In this document: one piece after another, positions 22,903 to 32,169 of the stretch | How positions within the stretch are numbered: position 1 is the stretch's first letter | How the letters are laid out: every line of letters begins with the position of its first letter | NCBI GenBank assembly: GCA_964352775.1 | Contig: CAYGTK010000015.1 | Span: forward strand, 1-32,228 | DNA from: CAYGTK01 sp964352775 | Lineage (GTDB): Bacteria > Bacteroidota > Bacteroidia > Chitinophagales > CAIOSU01 | Length of the DNA stretch: 32,228 bases | Direction: 5' to 3' | Position numbers and translations under genes: made by a program | The notes under the pieces: generated by a model | The model's input: only the letters and a program-made list of their open reading frames with translations | Told to the model about the DNA's origin: nothing | Database searches by the model: none

Positions 22903-24879
22903 TTGAATTTTGAAACAACAGGGCTAAGTAAAGCCCAACTGAGAGCCTTTTACAAGGCCATAGTACTTCCCCGAAAAATAGAGGAGAAGATGTTGGTGCT
23001 TTTGCGCCAAGGAAAGATAAGTAAGTGGTTTGGTGGTATTGGTCAAGAGGCTATTGCCGTTGGTGTTACCAGCGCATTGCTAGAGGACGAATGGGTAATG
23101 CCTTTGCACCGAAACTTAGGGGTATTTACCACAAGAGGAATTCCGCTCCATCGGTTATTTGCTCAGTTTCAAGGTAAAATGAGCGGCTTCACAAAAGGCC
23201 GTGATCGATCATTCCATTTCGGCTCACCTGAGCATCATATTTCGGGCATGATCTCCCACTTGGGGCCCCAATATACCATTGCTAATGGTATAGCTTTGGC
23301 TCATAAACTCAACGGCGACCAAAAACTTGCCGTGGCCTTTAGTGGTGATGGCGGTACTAGTCAAGGAGATTTTCATGAATCACTTAATGTCGCAGCTGTT
23401 TGGCAACTGCCTGTTATATTCATTGTAGAGAATAACGGATACGGATTATCCACTCCAGTAAATGAGCAATACGCTTGTGAAAGCCTAGTTGACAGAGCTA
23501 AGGGCTATGGAATGAAAGGGGTCAAGATAGATGGGAACAACATAGTTGAAGTATATCAAACTATAAATAAGCTCGCCAAGGAGATTCGCACGAATCCTGA
23601 ACCTGTACTTGTAGAGTGCATGACTTTTAGAATGCGTGGTCACGAAGAGGCAAGTGGGACAAAATATGTGCCTCAAGAATTATTCGACGAATGGGAGAAG
23701 AAAGACCCTGTAAAGCGATTTGAGGAATACCTTCTGCAAGAAGGGGTAATTAATGACGAGTATGTAGAGAATACCCACCTTGAATATAAAAAGGCCATAG
23801 AAGATGGTTTAAAAACAGCTTATACCGAAGAAGACGTAATAGCAGATATAGCTGCAGAACTAGAAGATATTTACAGAACACACTCACATCAACCTAGTGA
23901 ACCTAGCACTACCACCAATACTATGCGCTTGGTAGATGCAGTATCTGAAGGTTTACGCGTTGGTATGGAGTATCACCCCAACCTTATAGTGATGGGGCAA
24001 GATGTGGGTGACTATGGTGGCGTATTTAAAGTAACGGAGGGATTTACAGAAAAATTCGGAAAGGAAAGGGTACGCAACACCCCTTTATGTGAATCAGCGA
24101 TACTAGGTTCCTCAGTAGGGTTATCGCTAGAAAATGTAAAGTCTGTTGTGGAGATGCAATTTGGTGATTTCGTTTCTACGGGGTTCAATCAAGTAGTAAA
24201 TAACATAGCCAAGCTACATTACCGTTGGGGACAGAACGTAGATACAGTTATACGTATGCCTACGGGTGCTGGAGTTGGTGCAGGTCCTTTTCATTCACAA
24301 TCTAACGAAGCTTGGTTCCTTCATACACCTGGTTTAAAGGTGGTTTACCCATCCACACCAGCAGAGGCAAAAGGACTACTACTAGCTGCATTAGAAGATC
24401 CGAATCCAGTCATGTTCTTTGAGCATAAATTTCTTTACAGAACCGTTTCGGGCGAAGTGCCTGAGGGCTTCTATACCACTCCTATTGGTAAAGCTAACTT
24501 AGTTAGAGAAGGGAATGAACTCTCAATAATAACTTATGGGCTAGGAGTACATTGGGCCACCAAATATTTAGAAGAGCATCCTGATATAGATGCGGATGTA
24601 TTAGACCTTAGAACACTTTCGCCATTAGACCATGAAGCCATTAAGGCTACCGTAGAAAAAACTGGGAAGTTATTAATACTTCACGAAGACTGTCAAACTG
24701 GAGGTATTGGTGCTGATATTGCAGCGCATATAAGTGAATACTATTTTGAGCTGTTAGATGCTCCTGTGGTTAGGGTTAGCAGCTTAGATACGCCTGTGCC
24801 ATTTGCTAAAGACTTGGAAGCTAAGTTTTTAGCGAATCATCGTTTAGATAAAAAGCTGACATTTCTAAGACAATACTAA
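22903..24879 (+). CDS. 2-oxoacid dehydrogenase E1, fused alpha and beta subunits
   Basis: The predicted start is TTG at 22903; the first in-frame ATG is 29 codons later, inside conserved sequence, so the TTG is preferred. In this 658-residue fusion, residues 1-335 are the alpha part, with E-K-M-L-x-L-L-R-Q-G-K-I-S-K-W-F, and the thiamine diphosphate motif G148-D-G ... N177-N178. Residues 342-658 are the beta part (VMGQDVGDYGGVFKVTEGF, V-R-N-T-P-L-C-E-S-A-I). This fused form is common in Bacteroidota and is usually listed as branched-chain 2-oxoacid or pyruvate dehydrogenase E1. It decarboxylates a 2-oxoacid and passes the acyl group to E2. No E2 or E3 gene is nearby, and the specific substrate is not readable. 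Confidence 0.94.
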   Translation: MNFETTGLSKAQLRAFYKAIVLPRKIEEKMLVLLRQGKISKWFGGIGQEAIAVGVTSALLEDEWVMPLHRNLGVFTTRGIPLHRLFAQFQGKMSGFTKGRDRSFHFGSPEHHISGMISHLGPQYTIANGIALAHKLNGDQKLAVAFSGDGGTSQGDFHESLNVAAVWQLPVIFIVENNGYGLSTPVNEQYACESLVDRAKGYGMKGVKIDGNNIVEVYQTINKLAKEIRTNPEPVLVECMTFRMRGHEEASGTKYVPQELFDEWEKKDPVKRFEEYLLQEGVINDEYVENTHLEYKKAIEDGLKTAYTEEDVIADIAAELEDIYRTHSHQPSEPSTTTNTMRLVDAVSEGLRVGMEYHPNLIVMGQDVGDYGGVFKVTEGFTEKFGKERVRNTPLCESAILGSSVGLSLENVKSVVEMQFGDFVSTGFNQVVNNIAKLHYRWGQNVDTVIRMPTGAGVGAGPFHSQSNEAWFLHTPGLKVVYPSTPAEAKGLLLAALEDPNPVMFFEHKFLYRTVSGEVPEGFYTTPIGKANLVREGNELSIITYGLGVHWATKYLEEHPDIDADVLDLRTLSPLDHEAIKATVEKTGKLLILHEDCQTGGIGADIAAHISEYYFELLDAPVVRVSSLDTPVPFAKDLEAKFLANHRLDKKLTFLRQY

Positions 24880-24935
24880 AGCAACCCTTTTGCCATTTCT
24901 ATCGTATCCTATAAGTAGACTATATGATAGTGAAT

Positions 24936-25040
24936 ATGAAAGGTTTAGATAAATATGATAGCAAAAGAGACCAAATGCACTTTGTGATCATTTTAGCCAT
25001 TGTATTCTCCATGGTGGTCATCACCTTTATCCTAAACTGA
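24936..25040 (+). CDS. Small single-span membrane protein (34 residues)
   Basis: An open frame of 34 residues begins MKGLDKYDSKRDQ, a charged N-terminus, and ends in one strongly hydrophobic span (about 15-33, HFVIILAIVFSMVVITFIL) followed by Asn and stop. An in-frame ATG at 24924 would add four residues. It fills the gap between the E1 gene and the convergent M28 peptidase gene, ending 6 bp from the latter's stop. The charged cytoplasmic head followed by one clean span is the usual plan of bacterial small membrane proteins. No function can be assigned, and a chance frame is possible. Confidence 0.5.
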   Translation: MKGLDKYDSKRDQMHFVIILAIVFSMVVITFILN

Positions 25041-25046
25041 AATGGG

Positions 25047-26060
25047 CTATAAAGACCCAGCATCTTCGCGATACAATACTTCTAGAACTGTCTGCCCTAC
25101 TGCCTTCAATGTATTCTTGTCTATAACATCCATGTTATCATCATGCGTATGCCAGCTGGAATGAAAAGTCCTTATTTGCGAAGGTTCAAGATGTATTATG
25201 TCTATAGTAGGTATACCTGCGTATGCATTCACATAAAAATGATCGTCTTGTATAGGCCCGGCAGCCTCAAATAGAAAATATTGAGAGTAACCTAAGTTAC
25301 CAGCTACACCCCATACTTTTTGCAATACTGAACTAGCGAACTGACGAGAATAAGCTTCTTGTCTAAACTGGCTGTTCTCAGCTCCTATCATATCAAGCAG
25401 AATACCATACTTAGCCATATAACCAGGCACATGTTTATTCTTTGACCAATACTGCGATCCCAGGGCGTACGAATCTCGCTTTGGTGGAGCTTTACTGAAT
25501 TCTGGTTGCCCATAGTCCTCTGCATCAAACAGAATAATGTCTATCCCTAATTCAGGCTTATCAATACTGAGCTGTCTGGCCACCTCTAATAATACACCTA
25601 CTCCACTACCTCCATCATTAGCGCCTAGTATTGGTTCTCTCCATTTTTCAGGATCATCATCTTGATCACCATAGGGGCGAGTATCCCAATGCGCACAGAG
25701 TAGAACTCGTTTCTTGTTATCAGGATTGAACGCGGCAATGATGTTGGTGAAATTAAGTTTGTCGCCATTGTAGGCAGTGACCACACCACTTTGCTGATAG
25801 ACTTTATCAGCGAAGCCTTCTAAAATTGTTATTAACCAATCTTTACACTCTTGATGCCCTGTACTATTAGGTACGCGCGGGCCAAAATCTACTTGCTTGG
25901 CTACATATTGATAGGCGGAATCTTCATTGAATGCAGGAGTATTAACCTCAATAACCTTAGGTGGGTTAGCTTTCGGGGCAGTCTTTTTCGATTCTTCTGT
26001 TTCAGGACCACACCCAAAAAAAAGAGTAGAAAATGAGAGTATAAATAGTAGTAGACGCAT
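25047..26060 (-). CDS. M28-family peptidase / glutaminyl-cyclase-like lipoprotein
   Basis: A 337-residue lipoprotein with lipobox FFGC (Cys17) followed by an acidic stretch (G-P-E-T-E-E-S). The zinc-binding set of M28 proteins is present: His124 in AHWDTRP, Asp148 in GANDGGSG, acidic FDAEDYG (178-184), Asp223 in LLDMIG and the WHTHDD end (303-308, His304/His306). The overall layout matches both aminopeptidases and bacterial glutaminyl cyclases (IPTIDIIH then H-S-S-W-H-T-H-D-D). Which reaction it performs cannot be decided by sight. It is last in the minus-strand mutL-rhomboid-cysS series, starting 6 bp after cysS. The acidic motif after Cys fits a surface-exported lipoprotein, though that is inferred. 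Confidence 0.9.
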   Translation of the reverse strand: MRLLLFILSFSTLFFGCGPETEESKKTAPKANPPKVIEVNTPAFNEDSAYQYVAKQVDFGPRVPNSTGHQECKDWLITILEGFADKVYQQSGVVTAYNGDKLNFTNIIAAFNPDNKKRVLLCAHWDTRPYGDQDDDPEKWREPILGANDGGSGVGVLLEVARQLSIDKPELGIDIILFDAEDYGQPEFSKAPPKRDSYALGSQYWSKNKHVPGYMAKYGILLDMIGAENSQFRQEAYSRQFASSVLQKVWGVAGNLGYSQYFLFEAAGPIQDDHFYVNAYAGIPTIDIIHLEPSQIRTFHSSWHTHDDNMDVIDKNTLKAVGQTVLEVLYREDAGSL

Positions 26061-26066
26061 CAGGTC

Positions 26067-27554
26067 TTAATTATGAGTCCATGAGGTCCCTTCCTTACCA
26101 TCAAGTAGTTGCACCTTCATTCGTTCCAACTCGTCACGTATTTTATCAGAAGTGGCAAAGTCTTTTTTTAATCGCGCTTCTTGGCGAATACTTATCAAAA
26201 GCTCCATCAAGCCGCCCGCTAATTCATCATCGCCATCCGTTTCCTCTTGTAAACCAAGCACCTCGTTCAAATAACCATCGAAGGTGTTTTGTAGCAACTC
26301 GAAAGTCTGTGCGCTAATACTTCCCATACTCTTATGCCCGTCTTTAAACCCATTTATCTGCGAGCTTAGCTCAAACAAGTTGGCTATTACACGTGCGGTA
26401 TTAAAGTCATCGTTCATGAAAGTGGTACACTCTTCACACCAATTTTTTATTTGGTCGTCAAGTTCTTTATCTAGGACGCCTGACAGAAAATTGAAGGCTT
26501 TCAAATTCTTGTAAGAGTTCATCAATCGCTGCAAGCCCTTTTCAGCACTTTGCAGTGCCTCATTAGAAAAATCAAGCGTACTCCGATAATGACATTGCAG
26601 CATAAAGAACCTGATCGTCATTGGGCTATAAGCCTGCTCCAATAAAGGGTGATCGCCAGAAAAGAATTCCTTTAGATCAATAGCATTACCTAGTCCTTTA
26701 CCCATCTTTTGACCATTGATGGTTATCATGTTATTATGCATCCAGTAGCGAGCAGGTGCTTTACCTGTAGCAGCTACATTCTGCGCTATTTCACATTCGT
26801 GATGAGGGAAAAGAAGATCCATTCCACCACCATGAATATCAAATGTGCCGCCTAAATATTTGGTACTCATCACCGAGCACTCTACATGCCAACCTGGAAA
26901 ACCAATACTCCAAGGGGAGTCCCAACGCATGATATGCTCGGGCGACGCTTTTTTCCAAAGGGCAAAATCTACTTTATTCTTCTTCTCGTCCTGTCCATCT
27001 AGGCTTCTATCACTAGCTTGAAGGTCTTCCAACTTCCTACCAGAAAGCTCGCCGTAAGGGTGGTCTTCATTATACTTCACTACATCGAAATAGACATTAC
27101 CTTCCGATAAATATGCATAGCCAGCCTCTAAAATGGCTTCTGTCATTTTTATCTGCTCCTGAATATGGCCAGTAGCAGTCGGTTCAATACTTGGTGAGAG
27201 CGTATTCAAACTTTTCATTGCCTCACGATAAGCCAATGTGTAATAATGCACTACTTCCATCGGCTCCTTTTTTTCCAAAAGAGCACGTTTGGCTATTTTG
27301 TCCTCCCCTTCATCAGCATCGTTCACTAAGTGCCCAACATCAGTAATGTTACGTACATAGCGCACTCGGTAACCGCTGTATTTCAGGTAACGAAACACCG
27401 TATCGAAAGTAATTGCCGAACGGGCATGGCCTAAATGCGGATCACCGTAAACGGTGGGCCCACAAACATACAAGCCCACAAATGGGGATGAGATGGGTTC
27501 AAAAAGCTCGCGTTTTCGGCTTAAACTGTTATGTATATATAACTGATGGTCCAT
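26067..27554 (-). CDS. cysS: Cysteinyl-tRNA synthetase
   Basis: The 495-residue class I synthetase has C31-G-P-T-V-Y (zinc Cys), the HIGH motif as H-L-G-H (40-43), R-N-I-T-D-V-G-H (about 64-71), G-W-H-V-E-C-S (zinc-ligand region) and a KMSKS loop reading K-M-G-K-G, in place of the frequent K-M-S-K-S. The C-terminal helical part (about 350-495) includes the tRNA anticodon-binding DALR-like region. It charges tRNA-Cys with cysteine. It is embedded in the minus-strand operon, 15 bp after the EEP-family gene and 6 bp before the M28 gene. Confidence 0.97.
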   Translation of the reverse strand: MDHQLYIHNSLSRKRELFEPISSPFVGLYVCGPTVYGDPHLGHARSAITFDTVFRYLKYSGYRVRYVRNITDVGHLVNDADEGEDKIAKRALLEKKEPMEVVHYYTLAYREAMKSLNTLSPSIEPTATGHIQEQIKMTEAILEAGYAYLSEGNVYFDVVKYNEDHPYGELSGRKLEDLQASDRSLDGQDEKKNKVDFALWKKASPEHIMRWDSPWSIGFPGWHVECSVMSTKYLGGTFDIHGGGMDLLFPHHECEIAQNVAATGKAPARYWMHNNMITINGQKMGKGLGNAIDLKEFFSGDHPLLEQAYSPMTIRFFMLQCHYRSTLDFSNEALQSAEKGLQRLMNSYKNLKAFNFLSGVLDKELDDQIKNWCEECTTFMNDDFNTARVIANLFELSSQINGFKDGHKSMGSISAQTFELLQNTFDGYLNEVLGLQEETDGDDELAGGLMELLISIRQEARLKKDFATSDKIRDELERMKVQLLDGKEGTSWTHN

Positions 27555-27569
27555 ACCGTCAAAGATAAA

Positions 27570-28658
27570 TTATTTAGCCTTTTCGTTCAGACTGAAAGTG
27601 GCTAGAACTGGGTAATGATCGCTTTCCCCCTCCTCAATGACTTTATACTTCCTGAACAGGACTTCTTCACTACCCAAAATATGATCTATACGAAGTAGTG
27701 GCAGCCTTCCCTTATAGGTAGTTTTTAATCCCCAACCTGCTTTACTAAAGCTATCGTTCAAGCCTTTCGAAATGGTTTTATAGGCGTAACTATTCGGCGT
27801 GTCGTTCATATCTCCTACAACCAAGACAGGGTGATCACTTTGGGTAACTATTTCTGCCATTTGTTCGGCTTGGGTTGCTCGCTTTTCGAATGCCTCTTTT
27901 AGCTTTTTTAATGCATCTAATATAGAAGAAGCATTTTTCATCTCAGGGCTTTCCAAACTAGCATAATCTTCCTCCCCAAAATGTACTGACTGTAGGTGCA
28001 GGTTGATTATAGACACAGTGTCTCCCTTCACCTCGATAGTGGTCTGTAAAGCTAGATTGTGCTTACTGTTAGGGAAAGAAATAGCCTTTTGCTGTATGAT
28101 GGGGTATTTAGAAAATGTAGCTAATCCCCATTGACGATGGCCATTCTTAGTTAGTGTGGGGTGAACAAAATAATAAGGGTACTTCTTGTTCAACTCCTTC
28201 TTGGTATTGAAATCAGGAGTAGCATCGGTATAGAATTCTTGTAAGCAGATAACATCAGCATTGGCCTTATCTATCGCGCTCAAAATAGTTTGCTTGCCTG
28301 CTCCGTTCTTACTCCAATTATAAAGATCGAATACCTTGACGTTGTAGGTCAGTATCGATATATCATCCTGCTTATCTAATTTAAGCTGGTTATCGATCTG
28401 ATAAGAGACGTATCTGGAAGCATTAGGAATGCTGATAAGCAAACCAATAATGGGAACTACAAGGTATTTGCGCTTAAAAAAAAACCAAATGATGATCCAA
28501 ATAGCATTAATAGCGAAGAATACAGGAAAACCTAGGCCTGCAAAGGCAACTAACCAATTCGTTTGAGGACTTACTTTAGGAGCAAAACACGCAACTAGTA
28601 AAAGTACTAGAGAAAGGAAAGTTATTCCCCCAAATATGCGGCCTATGAATTTGAACAT
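27570..28658 (-). CDS. Membrane-anchored endonuclease/exonuclease/phosphatase-family protein
   Basis: A 362-residue protein with three hydrophobic spans at about 8-26, 36-58 and 66-78, followed by an EEP domain (about 98-358). Its catalytic residues are visible: Asn106 in LTYNVK, Glu141 in CLQEFY, Asp283 and Asn285 in GDMND (282-286), and Asp347/His348 in ESDHYP. Family members cleave nucleic acid or phosphodiesters and some act as sphingomyelinase-like enzymes; the membrane N-terminus suggests action outside the cytoplasm or at the envelope. The substrate is unknown. It is 10 bp from the preceding rhomboid gene and 15 bp from cysS. Confidence 0.9.
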   Translation of the reverse strand: MFKFIGRIFGGITFLSLVLLLVACFAPKVSPQTNWLVAFAGLGFPVFFAINAIWIIIWFFFKRKYLVVPIIGLLISIPNASRYVSYQIDNQLKLDKQDDISILTYNVKVFDLYNWSKNGAGKQTILSAIDKANADVICLQEFYTDATPDFNTKKELNKKYPYYFVHPTLTKNGHRQWGLATFSKYPIIQQKAISFPNSKHNLALQTTIEVKGDTVSIINLHLQSVHFGEEDYASLESPEMKNASSILDALKKLKEAFEKRATQAEQMAEIVTQSDHPVLVVGDMNDTPNSYAYKTISKGLNDSFSKAGWGLKTTYKGRLPLLRIDHILGSEEVLFRKYKVIEEGESDHYPVLATFSLNEKAK

Positions 28659-28668
28659 GATACTCGTC

Positions 28669-29595
28669 TTAACCGTTGCGGTCCAAGAAACTTTTTTCTT
28701 CTTTACTTAAACTCTCGTAACCAGAGCTAGTTATCTTATCTAAGATAGCATCAATTTTAGCTTGTTTTTCGTCCTCAGCAGGTGACTCCTTAAAGTTATT
28801 GGTCAAATTAGGATTCTTGTACACCATTTTTGGACCCTTGGTTTGGTTCGGTGTAAAAGCATTGGTGACCTTATTAATGATATTACCCACTCCATCCCAA
28901 ACAAAATAGAAACCTGATGACCAGTCACTACCTACTTGTAACTGCCTTACGAAGAGGTAACCAAACACAGCTCCACCTATGTGTGCTATAGTACCCCCTG
29001 CATTACCTTGATACATAAATATCACATCAAGTACCACTACTGCTAATACAAAATACCGTAATTGAACTACCCCGATAAGAAATAATCGTATTGTATAGGT
29101 AGGGGTTAAAGTAGCTGCCGCTACCATAATTGCACTAACTGCAGCAGAAGCTCCATATGCTCCTTCCACACCCATCATTACAGGAACAGTATTGGTAAAT
29201 AATACTGCTAAGAAAGCACCTGCAAGCCCACCCATGAAATAAATGGGTAAGACTTTCCTTTCTCCGACGAACTGCACCAATATACCTCCTATCCAATAGA
29301 ACAGGTACATGTTGAAGAGGATGTGAAATATGCTTTGGGGAACATGAACGAACATATGGGTTACAATGGTCCATGGTCGCTTTAATATCGTAATAGGATC
29401 CATAGGCAACCAAAGCCAACTCATTACCGCATCAATATAGAGATTTCCATTACTACTCGTAAAAAAAGCAGCTACGCCAACTAAATTGATGGCAATGAAA
29501 ACAAGCACATTAACAATAATGATCCGTATGATAACATTACCCGACCGCACCTGAAACTTAAGATCATCCCACATGGAATTACCATAGGTAGCCAT
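28669..29595 (-). CDS. Rhomboid intramembrane protease with DUF6576-like tail
   Basis: The 308-residue protein has six predicted spans. The dyad is complete: Ser150 in GAYGASAAV (the rhomboid G-x-S-x motif) and His205 in AHIGGAVFGY. A H-I-L-F-N-M-Y-L-F-Y segment (91-100) matches the family's second span. Residues 270-308 (AKIDAILDKITSSGYESLS) make a soluble helical DUF6576-like tail seen on Bacteroidota rhomboids. It should cut transmembrane helices of unknown substrates. It overlaps the upstream rhomboid gene by 1 bp (TGATG), so the two are translated together. Confidence 0.93.
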   Translation of the reverse strand: MATYGNSMWDDLKFQVRSGNVIIRIIIVNVLVFIAINLVGVAAFFTSSNGNLYIDAVMSWLWLPMDPITILKRPWTIVTHMFVHVPQSIFHILFNMYLFYWIGGILVQFVGERKVLPIYFMGGLAGAFLAVLFTNTVPVMMGVEGAYGASAAVSAIMVAAATLTPTYTIRLFLIGVVQLRYFVLAVVVLDVIFMYQGNAGGTIAHIGGAVFGYLFVRQLQVGSDWSSGFYFVWDGVGNIINKVTNAFTPNQTKGPKMVYKNPNLTNNFKESPAEDEKQAKIDAILDKITSSGYESLSKEEKSFLDRNG

Positions 29596-30293
29596 CAGTA
29601 AAATTTATTTCTATCGTTACCCCACATTCTAATAAGTATATAACCGAATAAAGCCCCACCTAAGTGTGCAAAGTGAGCCACATTATCCCAAGCAAAATTA
29701 TTGACCCCTAAGTACAATTCAGATATGATAAGTACAGGTATCAGGTAACCTAGCTTTATCTGAATTGGCAGTGGGAATATCATTATCTCCGTATTTGGAA
29801 ATAAGACGAACATACCTATTAGCACACCATAAATAGCACCTGAAGCACCAACAGTGGGCACACTATATATTTGTTGAACCCTAGAAGCTCCTTCTAAAGG
29901 GATGCCATCTAGTAAAGACGCTTTGAACGTTCCTGTATACATAAGCACCTCTATGGCTTGGACGCCCATATGCAGGAAAACTGCCCCTAAACCACATATC
30001 AGATAAAACTTCAAAAATCGTTCAGCACCCCAAAGCATTTCTAATTTACTCCCAAAAATAACCAAGGCATACATGTTGAAGAAGATGTGCATGAACCCAC
30101 CATGCATGAACATGTGGGTCAATATCTGCCAAGGTTCAAAATTGGGTGAGTCAAAATAAAAAAGACCTAAGACCCTATTTAAATTGAAACTTTCTAATAC
30201 GAAAGTTGCCAAAAAAAACAGCACATTGATAATAACCAAGTTCTTTACAACATCAGTCATATTACTAAACATCGATCCGCCAGAGTATCTCAT
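29595..30293 (-). CDS. Rhomboid intramembrane protease
   Basis: A 232-residue protein with about six spans. Ser151 in VGASGAIYG and His210 in HFAHLGGALFGY are the rhomboid catalytic pair, and H-I-F-F-N-M-Y-A-L (69-77) is the family's HxxxN region. It lacks the C-terminal tail present on the neighbouring paralogue. Met8 is a possible later start. It lies 37 bp downstream of mutL, with no clear terminator between, so read-through from mutL is likely. Confidence 0.93.
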   Translation of the reverse strand: MRYSGGSMFSNMTDVVKNLVIINVLFFLATFVLESFNLNRVLGLFYFDSPNFEPWQILTHMFMHGGFMHIFFNMYALVIFGSKLEMLWGAERFLKFYLICGLGAVFLHMGVQAIEVLMYTGTFKASLLDGIPLEGASRVQQIYSVPTVGASGAIYGVLIGMFVLFPNTEIMIFPLPIQIKLGYLIPVLIISELYLGVNNFAWDNVAHFAHLGGALFGYILIRMWGNDRNKFY

Positions 30294-30330
30294 CGTTCAA
30301 ATAAAACTTATGGGACGAATATAGTTCAAA

Positions 30331-32169
30331 TTATTGGGGAGAAAACCGTTTCTCCAATTCATCAAACCCAATGGTAATAAGGGTATGTCTACCATTTGGG
30401 GCATGGTAAGGTTGCTCACAGGCAAATAGCTCATCAATTATACTGCGCATCTCTTTACCACCTAATTTCTGACCACTTCTAATAGCTCCTCTTGCAGCAA
30501 GTGAGCGCAATAGACTTTCTCTTTTATTGAGCTTAAGTACAGTTAGGTTTTGCTTGTAGCTTTCTAACAATTGCTCTATCATTTCTTGCTCATTACCCAT
30601 ACGTATATCAGCCGGTAGTCCGTGTACGACGAAATCGTTATCACCAAATTCTTGAACGTCAAAACCAAGCACACTTATCTCTGGCAAAATTTCTTTTAGC
30701 AATGCTGCATCAGCAGGTGTGCAATTTACTGTTTGAGGGAAAAGCTGACGCTGGCTGTTATGGGTATTGTGTGCCATTGATGTACGCAGTTTCTCATAAA
30801 CGATGCGCTCATGAGCAGCTTGTTGGTCAATAAGTAATAAGCCTGATTTTATTGGGCTTACAATATACTGTTGGTGTAGCTGATATGGTTCTACTTCAAA
30901 GGCCTCATTTGGGGCTGGTTGTTGTTTGGCTTGTTCTCCATCAATATCGCTCTGAACCGTAACAGTAGTCTGGTCTCTCTTATTCGCTGCTATATCATAA
31001 AGCTCTTCCCATTGGCCTATCTTACCACTACTTGGTTTTTTTCCTGTTTGTGGCGACCAATTTCCACTTCCCGTTATAGTGTGTGCCCCACTCGGGTTTG
31101 GCGTAAACCCACCAGTAAGTGGCTGGCTCTGAATACGATCAAAACTTTGTTCTCTATCGAAATCCAATGTAGGTGTAACGCTATATTTTGATAGCGCGTG
31201 TTTTACCGCAACCCTCACCATAGTGTACACTATCTTATCCTCATCAAACTTTATCTCTTGCTTGGTGGGGTGTACGTTAATATCTATATGCTTGGGGTCA
31301 ATATCTAAGAACAACACGAAAAGCGGATAACTATCCTTTGGTATCAGCTCTTCAAAATTATTGAACACAGCATGATTCAAATAATTATTCTTAATGAAGC
31401 GGTCATTGGCGAAAAAGTATTGCTCTCCCCTAGTCCGTTTAGCACCTTCTGGTTTGCCGATAAAACCATGTACACGCATTATCTCGGTCTCTTCATTTAC
31501 TGGCACTAGCTTCTTATCGTAGTGCTTCCCAAAAACGGCTACTATCCGTTGCCTCAAATTACCTGCTTTCAAGTCGAAAAGCAGCATGTCATTATGAGTC
31601 AACGAAAAGTTAAGGTCAGGATGTGCTAATGCTACACGCTGAAACTCTTCAACAATGTGTTTGGTCTCTACTGGGTTTGATTTTAAAAAACTCCGCCTAG
31701 CAGGAACATTATAAAAAAGGTCTTTTATACTGATGCTTGTACCGTTATTGCACATGCAGGGTTCGTGCTGTTTCAGTTCGGTGCCCTCAATTATAAGGTG
31801 ACTACCTAATTCATCATCAGTTCGCTTGGTTTTCATTTCTACCCTTGCTACCGCAGCAATTGAAGCCATAGCCTCTCCACGAAAACCTTTGGTGCGGATA
31901 TTAAAGAGATCATCGATCACCTTTATCTTAGAAGTAGCATGCCGCTCGAATGACATACGAGCATCCGTTTCTGACATACCACAACCATTATCGATCACTT
32001 GAATTAGTGAACGTCCAGCATCTTTTATGATCAATTGAATGGAACTTGCACAAGCATCTACGGCATTTTCAAGCAATTCTTTAACTGAACTTGCGGGACG
32101 TTGAATTACTTCGCCCGCTGCTATCTGATTGGCAATAGCATCGGGTAAAAGGTTGATGATATCGGCCAT
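30331..32169 (-). CDS. mutL: DNA mismatch repair protein MutL
   Basis: The 612-residue protein has the GHKL ATPase motifs: Glu31 and Asn35 in ELLENAVDA, D60-N-G-C-G-M, and G95-F-R-G-E-A. A linker (about 340-420) rich in Gln, Pro and Ser precedes the dimerisation domain (about 425-612). The C-terminal endonuclease motifs of MutH-less species are altered: DQHA(x)2E(x)4E reads DQQAAHERIVYE (448-459), the ACR motif reads A-A-R (558-560), and C-P-H-G-R-P reads A-P-N-G-R-H (590-595). Nicking may be lost or weak; other Bacteroidota MutL proteins also vary here, so this is not necessarily a defect. MutL couples mismatch recognition by MutS to strand removal. It heads the minus-strand series and its ATG overlaps the stop of a partly visible gene. 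Confidence 0.96.
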   Translation of the reverse strand: MADIINLLPDAIANQIAAGEVIQRPASSVKELLENAVDACASSIQLIIKDAGRSLIQVIDNGCGMSETDARMSFERHATSKIKVIDDLFNIRTKGFRGEAMASIAAVARVEMKTKRTDDELGSHLIIEGTELKQHEPCMCNNGTSISIKDLFYNVPARRSFLKSNPVETKHIVEEFQRVALAHPDLNFSLTHNDMLLFDLKAGNLRQRIVAVFGKHYDKKLVPVNEETEIMRVHGFIGKPEGAKRTRGEQYFFANDRFIKNNYLNHAVFNNFEELIPKDSYPLFVLFLDIDPKHIDINVHPTKQEIKFDEDKIVYTMVRVAVKHALSKYSVTPTLDFDREQSFDRIQSQPLTGGFTPNPSGAHTITGSGNWSPQTGKKPSSGKIGQWEELYDIAANKRDQTTVTVQSDIDGEQAKQQPAPNEAFEVEPYQLHQQYIVSPIKSGLLLIDQQAAHERIVYEKLRTSMAHNTHNSQRQLFPQTVNCTPADAALLKEILPEISVLGFDVQEFGDNDFVVHGLPADIRMGNEQEMIEQLLESYKQNLTVLKLNKRESLLRSLAARGAIRSGQKLGGKEMRSIIDELFACEQPYHAPNGRHTLITIGFDELEKRFSPQ

